This document shows positions 1 through 5,158 of a stretch of DNA of 5,158 nt, piece by piece. The first letter of the stretch is position 1. Each line of letters opens with the position of its first letter. Origin of the DNA: Smithella sp. D17. GTDB taxonomy: Bacteria > Desulfobacterota > Syntrophia > Syntrophales > Smithellaceae. The notes beneath the pieces are model-generated. The model was not told where the DNA came from, searched no databases, and saw only the letters and a program-made list of their open reading frames with translations. Both the position numbers and the translations under genes were made by a program. Location of the stretch: the NCBI GenBank assembly GCA_000753945.1, contig JQOA01000271.1, positions 2,690 to 7,847 on the forward strand, read 5' to 3'.

Positions 1-144
1 TCCTTCGAAAGAAGGGATTACGTTCCGGGAGATCATGGTCAGTTGCATAAAAAGCAACTTTATCGCATCATCGCCAATGCGCTTGCCGCCGATTTCTGCT
101 CCAAGAAGTTTCACCGGGCATACGAGATCGCCTGTGAATCCTGA
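1..144 (+). CDS. C-terminal fragment of an unidentified protein (possibly SGNH-like)
   Basis: The first reading frame is open from base 1 to a TGA at 142-144 and gives 47 residues; the start lies outside the window. The fragment is rich in charged residues. It contains Asp-Tyr-Val-Pro-Gly-Asp-His-Gly at residues 6-13, followed by a helix-like stretch (residues 15-32) with the pattern LxxxxLYRIIANALAADF. An Asp/His pair followed by a helix ending in 'IAxAL' is how many SGNH hydrolases finish, with the catalytic Asp-His before the last helix. The gene just downstream is a clear SGNH protein, so a second one here is plausible. The Asp-x-x-His spacing is not clean (D11, H12, H16), so the family is a guess. 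That the frame is coding is supported by the open frame and the hairpin directly after the stop. Confidence 0.55.
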   Translation, partial: SFERRDYVPGDHGQLHKKQLYRIIANALAADFCSKKFHRAYEIACES

Positions 145-167
145 ACGGGCACATCGGCATGTCCCGT
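145..167 (+). terminator. Hairpin directly after the first gene's stop
   Basis: The arms ACGGG-c-ACAT and ATGTCCCGT form a 9-bp stem with one bulged C (base 150) and a CGGC loop (155-158). It begins at the base after the TGA. No run of T follows, so it is not a textbook intrinsic terminator. It could assist factor-dependent termination or protect the 3' end of the upstream mRNA. From its end to the next gene (168-286) I see several AGCAT/ATGCT words that could form small stems, but no convincing -35/-10 or -24/-12 promoter. Confidence 0.35.
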
Positions 168-269
168 AAGACGTAGCATCAGGAACAAATGCTGGTAAGC
201 ATATGCCTTGAGCATGACTTGTCCGATTCGACCGCCGATTGTGCTTAGCCGAGGGTAGGCGTCAAAATC

Positions 270-275
270 AGAGGA
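270..275 (+). promoter_or_regulatory. Ribosome binding site deciding the SGNH start
   Basis: AGAGGA lies 11 bases before the ATG at 287. The frame is also open back to a TTG at 239, but that start has no purine-rich site in front of it. Starting there would add 16 polar residues before the basic, pre-membrane segment. The ATG at 287 is therefore preferred. Confidence 0.5.
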
Positions 276-286
276 CCACAAGACTT

Positions 287-1345
287 ATGGTTGCCCACAG
301 GCATCGTTTTCACAAAGAGTTGAGATACAGCATACTGTTACTCATCCTGTCTTGCACAGTTTCTCTATTGGTCGCAGAAGTAGTGGCACGGATCTTCTTC
401 CCTATTTCGGACGGGCGCGACAATGTGACCATTGACGGAACGCCGGTCAAGGAATGGTTCGAACCAGGCACCGTGTACCGGCAGGTTTCCAATGAGTACG
501 ATGCAGTGACAACGATCACCGATAAAGGTCATCGTGTGCCGGGAGTTGACGGGAATCCAGACGTTATATTCATCGGCGACTCATTCACATATGGGTATGG
601 GCTTAGGGATGACGAGACTTTCTCAAGGATATATTGCCAGCAGCTCCAGCTTGCTTGTGTGAACCTCGGTATGCCAGGCAGTGGCACATTGAAGCAAGTA
701 GAGCGACTTGAACAGTACATTACCCAGTGGCATTGGAAGCCAAAGCAAGTAAAACTGTTTTTTTTCGGCATGAGCGGCAGTTTCTCTGCAGGCAATGACT
801 TCGTAGATAATTATGACCGGTATACTCGAGAGCACGCGGCTCAAGCCGATGTCCAGCGGAGCGGAGATGCCCAAGCGCTCAGAGCGGAGCCAACGGTCGG
901 GCTCACCGAACGCATCATCGCCTTACAGACCTCCGTTCTGGGGCATTCGACTCTGATGCGCCTCGTCAAATATTACTGGGGGCCGATGCTCAAGAGTCTC
1001 TTGGTGGCGGATCCAGGTAACGAACGCATGGCGACGGCTTTGCAGGCGACCCTGGAAAGCCTCGCCAGACTGGACGAGTTAAGCCGCCGAGTCGGATTCG
1101 GCTACCACATTTATCTTCTGGTTCCAGTGCAGGATATCATTCGGGGTACATACGGAGAAACCTTAGAAAAGCTCAATAGTGTTTCTCCAAAGCCTGTTAT
1201 CCCTACCGCACAATTATTTCTCGATTCACCACAGAATTATTATTACGCGTTTGATGGTCATTTCAACGCAGAGGGTAGCAGGCGTGTCGCACAATTCTTG
1301 GTATCGAGCGAGTCCGGCCTTTTGATTGATGATCGACGGAAATGA
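287..1345 (+). CDS. Membrane-anchored SGNH/GDSL-family hydrolase (putative glycan O-acyl esterase or acyltransferase partner)
   Basis: The protein has 352 residues from ATG 287. A short basic N-terminus (RHRFHKELR) precedes one hydrophobic segment at about residues 15-34, so it is predicted to be anchored in the inner membrane with the rest periplasmic. All SGNH blocks are present: GDS with the nucleophile Ser99 in VIFIGDSFTYGYGL (block I), the oxyanion Gly128 in NLGMPGSG (block II), Asn170 in AGNDF (block III), and Asp323/His325 in FDGHFNAEGSRRVA near the C-terminus (block V). Known family members cleave or transfer O-acyl groups, and those in polysaccharide clusters act on glycans. The stop overlaps the start of the deacetylase gene in an ATGA, which suggests co-translation and a shared substrate. 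The substrate cannot be read from the sequence. Assignment to the superfamily is secure; the glycan role is inferred from context. Confidence 0.88.
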   Translation: MVAHRHRFHKELRYSILLLILSCTVSLLVAEVVARIFFPISDGRDNVTIDGTPVKEWFEPGTVYRQVSNEYDAVTTITDKGHRVPGVDGNPDVIFIGDSFTYGYGLRDDETFSRIYCQQLQLACVNLGMPGSGTLKQVERLEQYITQWHWKPKQVKLFFFGMSGSFSAGNDFVDNYDRYTREHAAQADVQRSGDAQALRAEPTVGLTERIIALQTSVLGHSTLMRLVKYYWGPMLKSLLVADPGNERMATALQATLESLARLDELSRRVGFGYHIYLLVPVQDIIRGTYGETLEKLNSVSPKPVIPTAQLFLDSPQNYYYAFDGHFNAEGSRRVAQFLVSSESGLLIDDRRK

Positions 1346-2400
1346 AGATCTCGAAGGTGTTGTGGAAGATGTGGAAAGGCATCGGTCTAAGCCTTGTTCT
1401 TTTGGTCGGCACATCAATCTACTTTTTGTATCCTCCTCAACCACGAGTCATTACGTTTCCTGATGGCAAACGATTCGCGTTTTCGATTGTCGATGACACA
1501 GATCTTGCAACTCTTGAACGAATCAAGCCCCTCTATGAACTATTATATCAGTATGGGATGCGTACGACGAAGACGGTTTGGGTTTTAGAATCCAATGAAC
1601 CCTCTCATTCGCCGAACCGAGGCGACTCACTCCACGATCCTGCCTATCGTGCGTTTATACTTGACCTGAAAAGTAAGGGATTCGAAATCGCATTGCACGG
1701 CGTTCGAGGAGGTAGCAGTCAACGGCCTGACATCCTCGACGGATTAGAGCGATTTAAGGGGGTGCTGGGCCAGTATCCCGCGATACACGTCAATCACTCT
1801 CTCAATAGAGACAACGTGTATTGGGGTGAGCACCGGTGGTCCTTTGCTCCGTATAGGTGGATTTATGCTTCCGTTGGCGACCGGGGCTTTTCCGGGCAGG
1901 ATGATGAGTCGATCTATTTCTGGGGTGATTTAGTCAAGCAGCACGTGCGTTACGTCAACCAGTTTACGTATGGCGACATAAATCTGCTCGCCCTCAATCC
2001 TTCCATGCCCTATCGCCTCGCGGACAAGCCGTACGTGAATTACTGGTTTCCGACCGCCGATGGAGACAATCTTGACCGGTTTGAGTTTCTCCTCAGAAAA
2101 GAAAACCTTGATCGGTTGGAGCGAGAGGGTGGTGTGTGTCTAGTCTACACACATATGGGAGCCGGCAGCTTCAATCTGGGTAGCGCAGCAAATCCTCGAT
2201 TCGAGTCTCGATTGAAAGATCTCGCGTCCCGAAATGGCTGGTTCGCCACGGCTTCTGAAATACTGGACTACCTAAGAGAGCAGCCTGGATGGAGGGATAA
2301 CCTTGACTTTAGGGAGACAGTCCGTCTTGAGACTCTGTTTCTCTGGAATGCGCTTCTTAGGGTTATCATGCCTGCTCCTTCCCCTCAGCCAACATCATAG
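1342..2400 (+). CDS. Membrane-anchored polysaccharide-deacetylase-like (NodB-fold) protein
   Basis: The protein has 352 residues, with one hydrophobic segment at about residues 13-30 followed by an extracytoplasmic domain. The start overlaps the SGNH stop (ATGA), and only a weak purine stretch (GACGGAAA) precedes it, so translation is probably coupled. The strand FAFSIVDDTD (Asp51, Asp52, Asp54) matches the first catalytic motif of carbohydrate esterase family 4. EIALHGVRGG with His119 takes the place of the metal-binding HSxxH, and CLVYTHMGAG with His271 resembles the late catalytic-His motif. A further conserved-looking element is HVNHSLNRDNVYWG (His149, His152). The usual second His four residues after the first is absent, so metal binding must differ or use His149/His152. 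The expected role is N- or O-deacetylation of a cell-envelope glycan, but activity is unproven. It could instead be a non-catalytic or differently specific member of the fold. Confidence 0.75.
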   Translation: MKISKVLWKMWKGIGLSLVLLVGTSIYFLYPPQPRVITFPDGKRFAFSIVDDTDLATLERIKPLYELLYQYGMRTTKTVWVLESNEPSHSPNRGDSLHDPAYRAFILDLKSKGFEIALHGVRGGSSQRPDILDGLERFKGVLGQYPAIHVNHSLNRDNVYWGEHRWSFAPYRWIYASVGDRGFSGQDDESIYFWGDLVKQHVRYVNQFTYGDINLLALNPSMPYRLADKPYVNYWFPTADGDNLDRFEFLLRKENLDRLEREGGVCLVYTHMGAGSFNLGSAANPRFESRLKDLASRNGWFATASEILDYLREQPGWRDNLDFRETVRLETLFLWNALLRVIMPAPSPQPTS

Positions 2401-2562
2401 GGCGTAAATATGGGTTACGAATTTTCCCGCCCCTGATGCGCATGCTTCTTTCCCCCACAAGTAGAATGTCGCTTCCGCTACGCCAAAGTCTGCCGACAGA
2501 CATGCCTCCGCTTGCCAGAGCGCATAGATTACCTTCTCCTCGGTGAACTTTGACCGATTCAT
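2395..2562 (-). pseudogene. Decayed 5' fragment of an IS3-family transposase orfA
   Basis: A good Shine-Dalgarno (AAGGAGG, 2570-2576) sits before ATG 2562. The product begins MNRSKFTEEKVIYALWQAEA and later has GVAEATFYLW, the signature start and helix-turn-helix end of the IS3-family OrfA DNA-binding domain. As I recall the family, about 20 residues of the form GTPVxDVCRQLGVSEATFYLW should follow AEA. Here about 17 bases are missing and about 2 are gained, so residues 21-27 are out of the family frame and GVAEATFYLW is back in it. After that Trp another single-base gain shifts the frame, and the bases that should encode KKKYAHLG are still recognisable at about 2430-2450. The leucine-zipper part, orfB and the IS ends are missing. 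The frame then runs to a TGA overlapping the end of the deacetylase gene. It cannot be functional. Confidence 0.72.
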
Positions 2563-2625
2563 GGGTCCCCTCCTTTTCCCATGGCACCGTCGAAGCGGCA
2601 TCTTACTCTAGTTGTGAACTGGCGT

Positions 2626-2641
2626 CGTTTTTCGAGAAACG
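2626..2641 (-). terminator. Small stem-loop after the beta-helix gene
   Basis: CGTTTT and GAAACG form a 6-bp stem (one G-T pair) around a TCGA loop. It starts six bases past the TAA (2647-2649) of the leftward beta-helix gene. No clear T-run follows on that strand, so it is at best a weak terminator. The convergent position, between two genes reading towards each other, makes some termination signal expected here. Confidence 0.25.
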
Positions 2642-2646
2642 TCACT

Positions 2647-4305
2647 TTATTGGACTCGGAGGTTTGCAGGAGGCGCAGGTGGTGCTGCATCCCCACCGCC
2701 CTCACTTCCCAAGTTGGCAGGAGTCGGAAGCGGCTCTCCAGCACTATTCAACTGATAGCCGCGCGTTCCCACATAGGTCGAGTATGATGAGGTCAAATTG
2801 AGATTTTGATTGATGATATTTTGTGACGGCGAGCCAACTAAATTGTTTATTAGAACAATTCTTGAGGGGGCGGTGACATTCTCATGGTAGATATGGCTGC
2901 CAGGATCATTGTTAATGATCACATTAGTTGAGAAGGTGAATGGCCCGTCGCTTGAGTCGGTGTTTCTTACGGATACCCGGCCTACAATTGTATTCCGATA
3001 AATATGGACGTTGTTTGCCATTCCGTCCTGATTAATTTCTAGAGCAGTTCCTGTGCTGCTTCTAACATTATACAGCCGATTGAATGAAATCTCGGCGCTA
3101 TACAAGCCATGCATGTTACCGCCTATCCCTCTGTTAGTGATGTCATAAATAGTGTTGTGACGAACGGTAATTTGGTCCAGTGGTTCCGCCTTGATCGCAA
3201 TTCCTTCCGTATCACCGCCGCCGGTTGAATCATAAGATGCCCTCATAATGTTATCCTCGATCAGTGTGCGCTGGGTTGAATAGAGCTTAATAAAGCAACC
3301 GCGGTCTACGTCTTCAAAAACGTTGTCCTGGATCGACATGTATGAACCCATCGCGGTACTCCGACTGGATATCGTCGTGATCCAACCCTCGTTTACACTT
3401 CGTTCAGTTGGCCCCAGCCGGCTAAAATAGTTCTTGCGAAACGTTTGATAGTTCCCAGTTCCGGCCACACGGAAAGCATGGTACGCCATATTGATAATTC
3501 GAAATCCATCGATATAAGTATTATTGGCACTGTCATAAAATGAAATATGTGCGCTTCTGTTACAGGGACGTGCCCCGATTTGCGGACTAGCCGCGAAGCA
3601 CTGTCCGTCAATGGTCGGTCTCTCACCGGGATAAGCCAGCCAGGCGACAGGTTTATATGCGTCAAGGACCGCCATGCGCCCTAGAGATATAGTCCCTGGG
3701 TCCTCGAGAAATCCATCAATGTAATAAGTACCCTGGCGAAAGTAAGCGATCTTGTTCACATGACTGTTTCGCCTTTTTGAGTCATAGTCATTTCCCTCCA
3801 TCAAGTCTCGAATTCTTCTGAAAGGATTGGATAGTGTCCCAGTGCCAGGATTAGCTACGTCAAACTCTCTGCCGTTGACCGAATCAATGAAAATAAATCG
3901 GCTGGCATCCACCCTGATCGTCCAGGTTGCACTCACCCTTGAGTTCTCTGCATCCGTGACGGTGATGGTCGGCGTAACTGTCGTGCCATCCGGGGGGGTA
4001 GGCCAGGAGATCTCGCCTGTGGTTGAATTAATAGTCATTCCAGAGGGTGCGTTGCTTAAGACAAATATATAGGGGTATGTACCGCCTAGGATAGACGCAC
4101 GGATGTTATATTCTATGCCTGGATAGGCCCAGAATATTCTGTTGTTCGCACTGATCGCAGGTTGGCCTGTCATAGGAGAAGTGCCGGCAGCACGTGGGGA
4201 AGCCAGTTCGAGGGGATAAATGGCGCCGGACGCTATTTCTATATAGAAGGATGATGTTATTACGATTAAACAGCACAGCTTCGTCAGTACCTGTTTGACT
4301 TGCAT
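2647..4305 (-). CDS. Secreted right-handed parallel beta-helix protein with an N-terminal Ig-like (He_PIG-type) domain
   Basis: The protein has 552 residues. A Sec signal peptide spans about 1-28 (basic MQVKQ, hydrophobic core LCCLIVITSSF, cleavage near IASGA), with no lipobox. Residues about 60-132 look like a putative-Ig domain: APSGMTINSTTGEISWPTP, then TPTITVTDAENS and WTIRVD. Residues about 150-515 form the beta-helix: GTGTLSNPFRRI at the entry, then stacked rungs with Asn-ladder words such as IQDNVFED, IEDNIMRAS, VRHNTIYD, ISFNRLYN, IYRNTIVG and LINNLVG. Cys236 and Cys248 could form a disulfide. The tail is Gly/Pro-rich (GSEGGGDAAPPAPPANLRVQ) and stops where a fibronectin-III-like domain often begins, so it may be shortened or simply end in a linker. 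Such folds belong to polysaccharide lyases, epimerases and glycan-binding surface proteins; I cannot name a substrate or catalytic residues. GGAGGATAGG before the ATG supports the start. Confidence 0.85.
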   Translation of the reverse strand: MQVKQVLTKLCCLIVITSSFYIEIASGAIYPLELASPRAAGTSPMTGQPAISANNRIFWAYPGIEYNIRASILGGTYPYIFVLSNAPSGMTINSTTGEISWPTPPDGTTVTPTITVTDAENSRVSATWTIRVDASRFIFIDSVNGREFDVANPGTGTLSNPFRRIRDLMEGNDYDSKRRNSHVNKIAYFRQGTYYIDGFLEDPGTISLGRMAVLDAYKPVAWLAYPGERPTIDGQCFAASPQIGARPCNRSAHISFYDSANNTYIDGFRIINMAYHAFRVAGTGNYQTFRKNYFSRLGPTERSVNEGWITTISSRSTAMGSYMSIQDNVFEDVDRGCFIKLYSTQRTLIEDNIMRASYDSTGGGDTEGIAIKAEPLDQITVRHNTIYDITNRGIGGNMHGLYSAEISFNRLYNVRSSTGTALEINQDGMANNVHIYRNTIVGRVSVRNTDSSDGPFTFSTNVIINNDPGSHIYHENVTAPSRIVLINNLVGSPSQNIINQNLNLTSSYSTYVGTRGYQLNSAGEPLPTPANLGSEGGGDAAPPAPPANLRVQ

Positions 4306-4310
4306 TGTTT

Positions 4311-4320
4311 CCTATCCTCC
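4311..4320 (-). promoter_or_regulatory. Ribosome binding site of the beta-helix gene
   Basis: GGAGGATAGG reads on the minus strand, with GGAGG ending 10 bases before the ATG (first base 4305). The second AGG-containing half is nearer the start, so either could pair with 16S rRNA. It fixes the start at the codon that opens the signal peptide. Confidence 0.65.
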
Positions 4321-4363
4321 ATATCAAAAAACGATCCTATGCCAGACGTACACTGGAATAGTT

Positions 4364-4379
4364 AGCAAAACAGATGCCA
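4364..4379 (-). promoter_or_regulatory. Candidate sigma-54 (-24/-12) promoter for the beta-helix gene
   Basis: The minus strand reads TGGCATCTGTTTTGCT. Against the RpoN consensus TGGCACG-N4-TTGCW it matches TGGCA and TTGCT exactly, and the invariant GG and GC are separated by exactly 10 bases. Transcription would start near 4353, giving a leader of about 48 bases with the ribosome site near its end. The only sigma-70-like alternative I see is TTGTAT-N18-TTACAT (4417 to 4388), which is weaker. Confidence 0.6.
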
Positions 4380-4436
4380 TGTCTTTCATGTAAGAAGTGG
4401 AAAAAAAGTTTATACAAAACAACAGCTTTAGCCGAT

Positions 4437-4448
4437 CCATCTAGATGG
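4437..4448. promoter_or_regulatory. Perfect 12-bp palindrome, possible activator (enhancer) site
   Basis: CCATCTAGATGG is its own reverse complement. It lies about 58 bases upstream of the -24 element, roughly 84-95 bases before the predicted start of transcription. That is within the distance at which sigma-54 enhancer-binding proteins usually bind. A single site is seen; these activators normally use two or more. Assignment as an operator is inference. Confidence 0.35.
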
Positions 4449-4483
4449 CTAATCATAGGCTGACTGATTTCATCAATCGATAA

Positions 4484-4509
4484 ATAGTCCACTTGCACCA
4501 GATAGTCCA
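4484..4509. repeat. 8-bp direct repeat in the intergenic region
   Basis: ATAGTCCA occurs at 4484-4491 and again at 4502-4509, 18 bases apart start to start (nearly two helical turns). It lies between the propeller gene's stop and the 12-bp palindrome, so it could be a second regulator site for the beta-helix promoter. It is short enough to have arisen by chance. Confidence 0.25.
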
Positions 4510-4528
4510 ATCTAAGTTGACGAGATTG
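4508..4528 (-). terminator. Inverted repeat after the propeller gene
   Basis: CAATCT and AGATTG form perfect 6-bp arms around a 9-base loop, beginning 10 bases after the TAA at 4538-4540. There is no T-run and the stem is A/T-rich, so termination here would be weak. Confidence 0.25.
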
Positions 4529-4537
4529 CGCTGCTAA

Positions 4538-5158
4538 TTACCCACTGCGGGTCCCAACCGTCGGCGCCGTGGCCAGCGGCGTCAAGGCACCCGTCGTCCC
4601 GTTGATCGTGAACGCCGAGATGGTATTGCCACTGAGATTCGCCACATAGGCCAACTGCCCGCCGGCGTCGACGCTGATGAAGATCGGTTGCGTCCCCACG
4701 GCAAACGGACTGCCCGGCACCGCCGTTAAGATCCCGGTTGTGCTATCGATGGCGAAGGCCGACACGTTATTCGTTCCGTGGTTGGCCACATAGAGAAACC
4801 GCCCACTTGGATCGGCGGCGATGGCTCGCGGGTCGGCTCCGACCCCCACAGATCCCATCGCGGTTAAGGCCCCGGTCGTGCCATTGATCGCGAACATAGA
4901 GACGTTGTTGGAGAGACGATTCTCCACATACGCGAAGCGCCCACTCGCCTCCACGACAATGGCCCGCGGCGTGGTCCCTGCAGCAAACGGACTCCCCGGC
5001 ACCACCGTCAACGCCCCTGTCGTATCATTGATGGCAAACGCCGACACGTCGTTGGAACTTAGATTCACCACATAGGCAAATCGGCCACTCGGGTCCACGG
5101 TCACAACCATCGGGTTGCTCCCGGTGGTATAGGGACTCCCCCCTACCGCGGTTAAGAC
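4538..5158 (-). CDS. YVTN/lactonase-type beta-propeller protein, C-terminal part
   Basis: The frame is open from the right edge (5158) to the TAA at 4538-4540, giving 206 residues; the start is beyond the window. The ATG at 5110 falls inside a blade and is not a likely start. Four blades of 46-48 residues are seen, each running from LTAVxGSPFxxGxxP through (V/A)DPSGRFAYVAN and NxVSAFAIN to TTGA. This is the pattern of the YVTN/6-phosphogluconolactonase-like propellers, which are mostly extracytoplasmic. The many secreted repeats of this kind have no proven enzyme activity, so binding or a surface-structural role is as likely as lactonase activity. A fifth blade starts (LTPLATAPTVGT) and ends after 15 residues, which may be the natural closing strand or a small frameshift. 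The gene is visibly richer in G+C than the beta-helix gene beside it. Confidence 0.82.
   Translation of the reverse strand, partial: VLTAVGGSPYTTGSNPMVVTVDPSGRFAYVVNLSSNDVSAFAINDTTGALTVVPGSPFAAGTTPRAIVVEASGRFAYVENRLSNNVSMFAINGTTGALTAMGSVGVGADPRAIAADPSGRFLYVANHGTNNVSAFAIDSTTGILTAVPGSPFAVGTQPIFISVDAGGQLAYVANLSGNTISAFTINGTTGALTPLATAPTVGTRSG
4586..5155 (-). repeat. Tandem propeller-blade repeats of about 144 bp
   Basis: Four in-frame units are laid end to end: 5155-5012 (48 codons), 5011-4868 (48), 4867-4730 (46) and 4729-4586 (48). They remain similar at the DNA level, for example in the bases encoding SGRFAYV and PGSPFA. Such repeats can gain or lose blades by recombination, and they make assembly of this edge error-prone. 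Confidence 0.75.

Noticed and set aside
239..286. N-terminal extension of the SGNH protein from a TTG at 239
   Set aside because: There is no ribosome site before the TTG, and the 16 extra residues are polar and lie ahead of the normal basic/hydrophobic anchor; the ATG at 287 has AGAGGA upstream.
2400..2432. GGGCG/CGCCC inverted repeat at the deacetylase stop as a terminator
   Set aside because: The loop is 23 bases, the stem is only 5 bp and no T-run follows; it also falls partly in the IS remnant.
2550..2801. Rightward open frame of 83 codons over the IS remnant and the end of the beta-helix gene
   Set aside because: It overlaps recognisable minus-strand coding sequence, and its product is low-complexity Ser/His-rich with no family look.
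3827..4072. Rightward open frame of 81 codons opposite the Ig-like domain
   Set aside because: It is an antisense shadow of a well-supported domain, and no ribosome site is evident.
4470..4484. IHF-like site (CATCAATCGATAA) between the repeats
   Set aside because: It misses the consensus at the first base and in the TTR half, and it lies upstream of the palindrome, not between it and the promoter.
4821..5075. Rightward open frame of 84 codons opposite the propeller blades
   Set aside because: It is the complement of the repeats; its own repeats simply mirror the blade periodicity.
4586..5155. CRISPR-like array or non-coding tandem repeat
   Set aside because: The units are 138-144 bp, in frame and translate to propeller blades with no repeat-spacer pattern.

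Overview
The window looks like bacterial, Gram-negative chromosomal DNA with genes for cell-envelope or extracellular polysaccharide modification. The protein types point to envelope work: a membrane-anchored SGNH hydrolase, a membrane-anchored NodB-like deacetylase, a secreted beta-helix protein and a YVTN/lactonase-type propeller protein. Base composition is mid-range, and the propeller gene is visibly richer in G+C than the rest. Propeller proteins with this blade wording and IS3-type remnants of this kind remind me of Nitrospira-like bacteria, but that is an impression from memory and is not demonstrated here.

Layout, left to right. (1) Bases 1-144 (+) hold the last 47 codons of an unidentified gene, followed at once by a 9-bp hairpin. 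(2) Bases 287-2400 (+) hold a tight two-gene unit: an inner-membrane-anchored SGNH/GDSL hydrolase whose stop overlaps the start of a membrane-anchored polysaccharide-deacetylase-like protein (ATGA overlap). (3) Bases 2395-2562 (-) hold a decayed 5' piece of an IS3-family orfA, lying between convergent genes. (4) Bases 2647-4305 (-) hold a secreted protein with a putative-Ig (He_PIG-like) domain followed by a right-handed parallel beta-helix. (5) Bases 4306-4537 are a regulatory intergenic region with a good sigma-54 (-24/-12) promoter candidate, a perfect 12-bp palindrome upstream of it, and smaller repeats. (6) Bases 4538-5158 (-) hold the C-terminal part of a YVTN/lactonase-type beta-propeller protein with four blades visible; it runs off the right edge.

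Inferred joint role: the SGNH hydrolase and deacetylase would add, remove or edit acyl groups on a glycan at the outer face of the inner membrane. The beta-helix protein would bind or cleave a polysaccharide outside the cell. The sigma-54 promoter candidate in front of the beta-helix gene would place it under an enhancer-binding activator, as is known for some exopolysaccharide/PEP-CTERM systems. No PEP-CTERM tag or exosortase gene is visible in this window. I see no tRNA, rRNA, CRISPR array or replication origin, and no complete mobile element.
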